Positions 25,107-64,000 of a stretch of 64,000 nt of DNA are shown piece after piece. The DNA is taken from the NCBI RefSeq assembly GCF_000284035.1, contig NC_016887.1, positions 5,270,001 through 5,334,000 on the forward strand, in the 5' to 3' direction. The DNA comes from Nocardia cyriacigeorgica GUH-2 (GTDB taxonomy: Bacteria; Actinomycetota; Actinomycetes; Mycobacteriales; Mycobacteriaceae). The position numbers and the translations under genes are program-made. The notes under the pieces were generated by a model, which ran no database searches, was not told the origin of the DNA, and saw only the letters and a list, made by a program, of their open reading frames with translations. How positions within the stretch are numbered: position 1 is the stretch's first letter; every line of letters begins with the position of its first letter.

Positions 25107-25119
25107 CTCGGACCCGCGA

Positions 25120-64000
<38,881 letters not shown>

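Noticed and set aside
24907-25119. Possible continuation of the NRPS (frameshifted A-T-TE) downstream of its stop
   Set aside because: Only 213 nt separate the stop from the Uma2 gene, filled mainly by the terminator hairpin and the Uma2 leader; no carrier or thioesterase motif is visible there, and no other minus-strand frame over the relic A12 carries the missing A-domain cores.

Overview
The window is 64 kb of very GC-rich DNA with actinobacterial gene style: GTG starts, 1-4 nt stop/start overlaps and few AT-rich gaps. The gene set (an ECF sigma-K / RskA pair, a DyP peroxidase with encapsulin, a deacetylating CobF, thyA-folA, an AidB/FadE8-like acyl-CoA dehydrogenase, DUF2630, TerD-type protein) points to the order Mycobacteriales, most likely Nocardia or a close relative. 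This is inference from gene content; no rRNA, tRNA, CRISPR array or insertion sequence was seen.

Left part (1-24.9 kb): ordinary chromosomal genes in short transcription units. In order they are an acyl-CoA dehydrogenase (5' end outside the window), a P-loop kinase, a potassium channel, a flavin/PNPOx-like protein divergent from a MocR-type regulator, an aldo/keto reductase divergent from a TetR regulator with a clear double palindrome between them, an Fpg-type DNA glycosylase, a carboxylesterase, sigK-rskA, a disulfide oxidoreductase, a DUF2630 protein, cobF, thyA-folA, a cupin, DyP peroxidase-encapsulin-PH-domain protein, a tandem TerD protein, an epoxide hydrolase divergent from a WYL regulator, a TetR regulator divergent from a peroxiredoxin-like / YHS-domain pair, and a Uma2-family protein.

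Right part (25.1-64 kb): one uninterrupted minus-strand reading frame of 12,959 residues in the window, open at the right edge. It is a giant non-ribosomal peptide synthetase. In protein order the window holds the end of module 1 (A-T), ten further complete modules (C-A-T, with epimerases in modules 5 and 11), and a terminal C domain followed by a decayed half adenylation domain. There is no thiolation domain, thioesterase or reductase after that C domain. Read by eye, the A-domain pocket codes give X1-Ser-Ser-Thr-(D)X5-Ser-X7-Ser-X9-X10-(D)X11, where X1 and X7 have near-identical pockets and X9 and X10 have identical ones. A strong 12-bp stem-loop follows the NRPS stop codon.

The most unusual feature is the NRPS end: an intact D-type condensation domain (C12) followed by a relic A domain whose ATP-binding signature has been lost. 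This suggests either loss of a final module or an unconventional release step. The near-identical DNA blocks shared between modules indicate recent recombination inside the gene. Tailoring, transport and loading genes, if any, must lie beyond the right edge.
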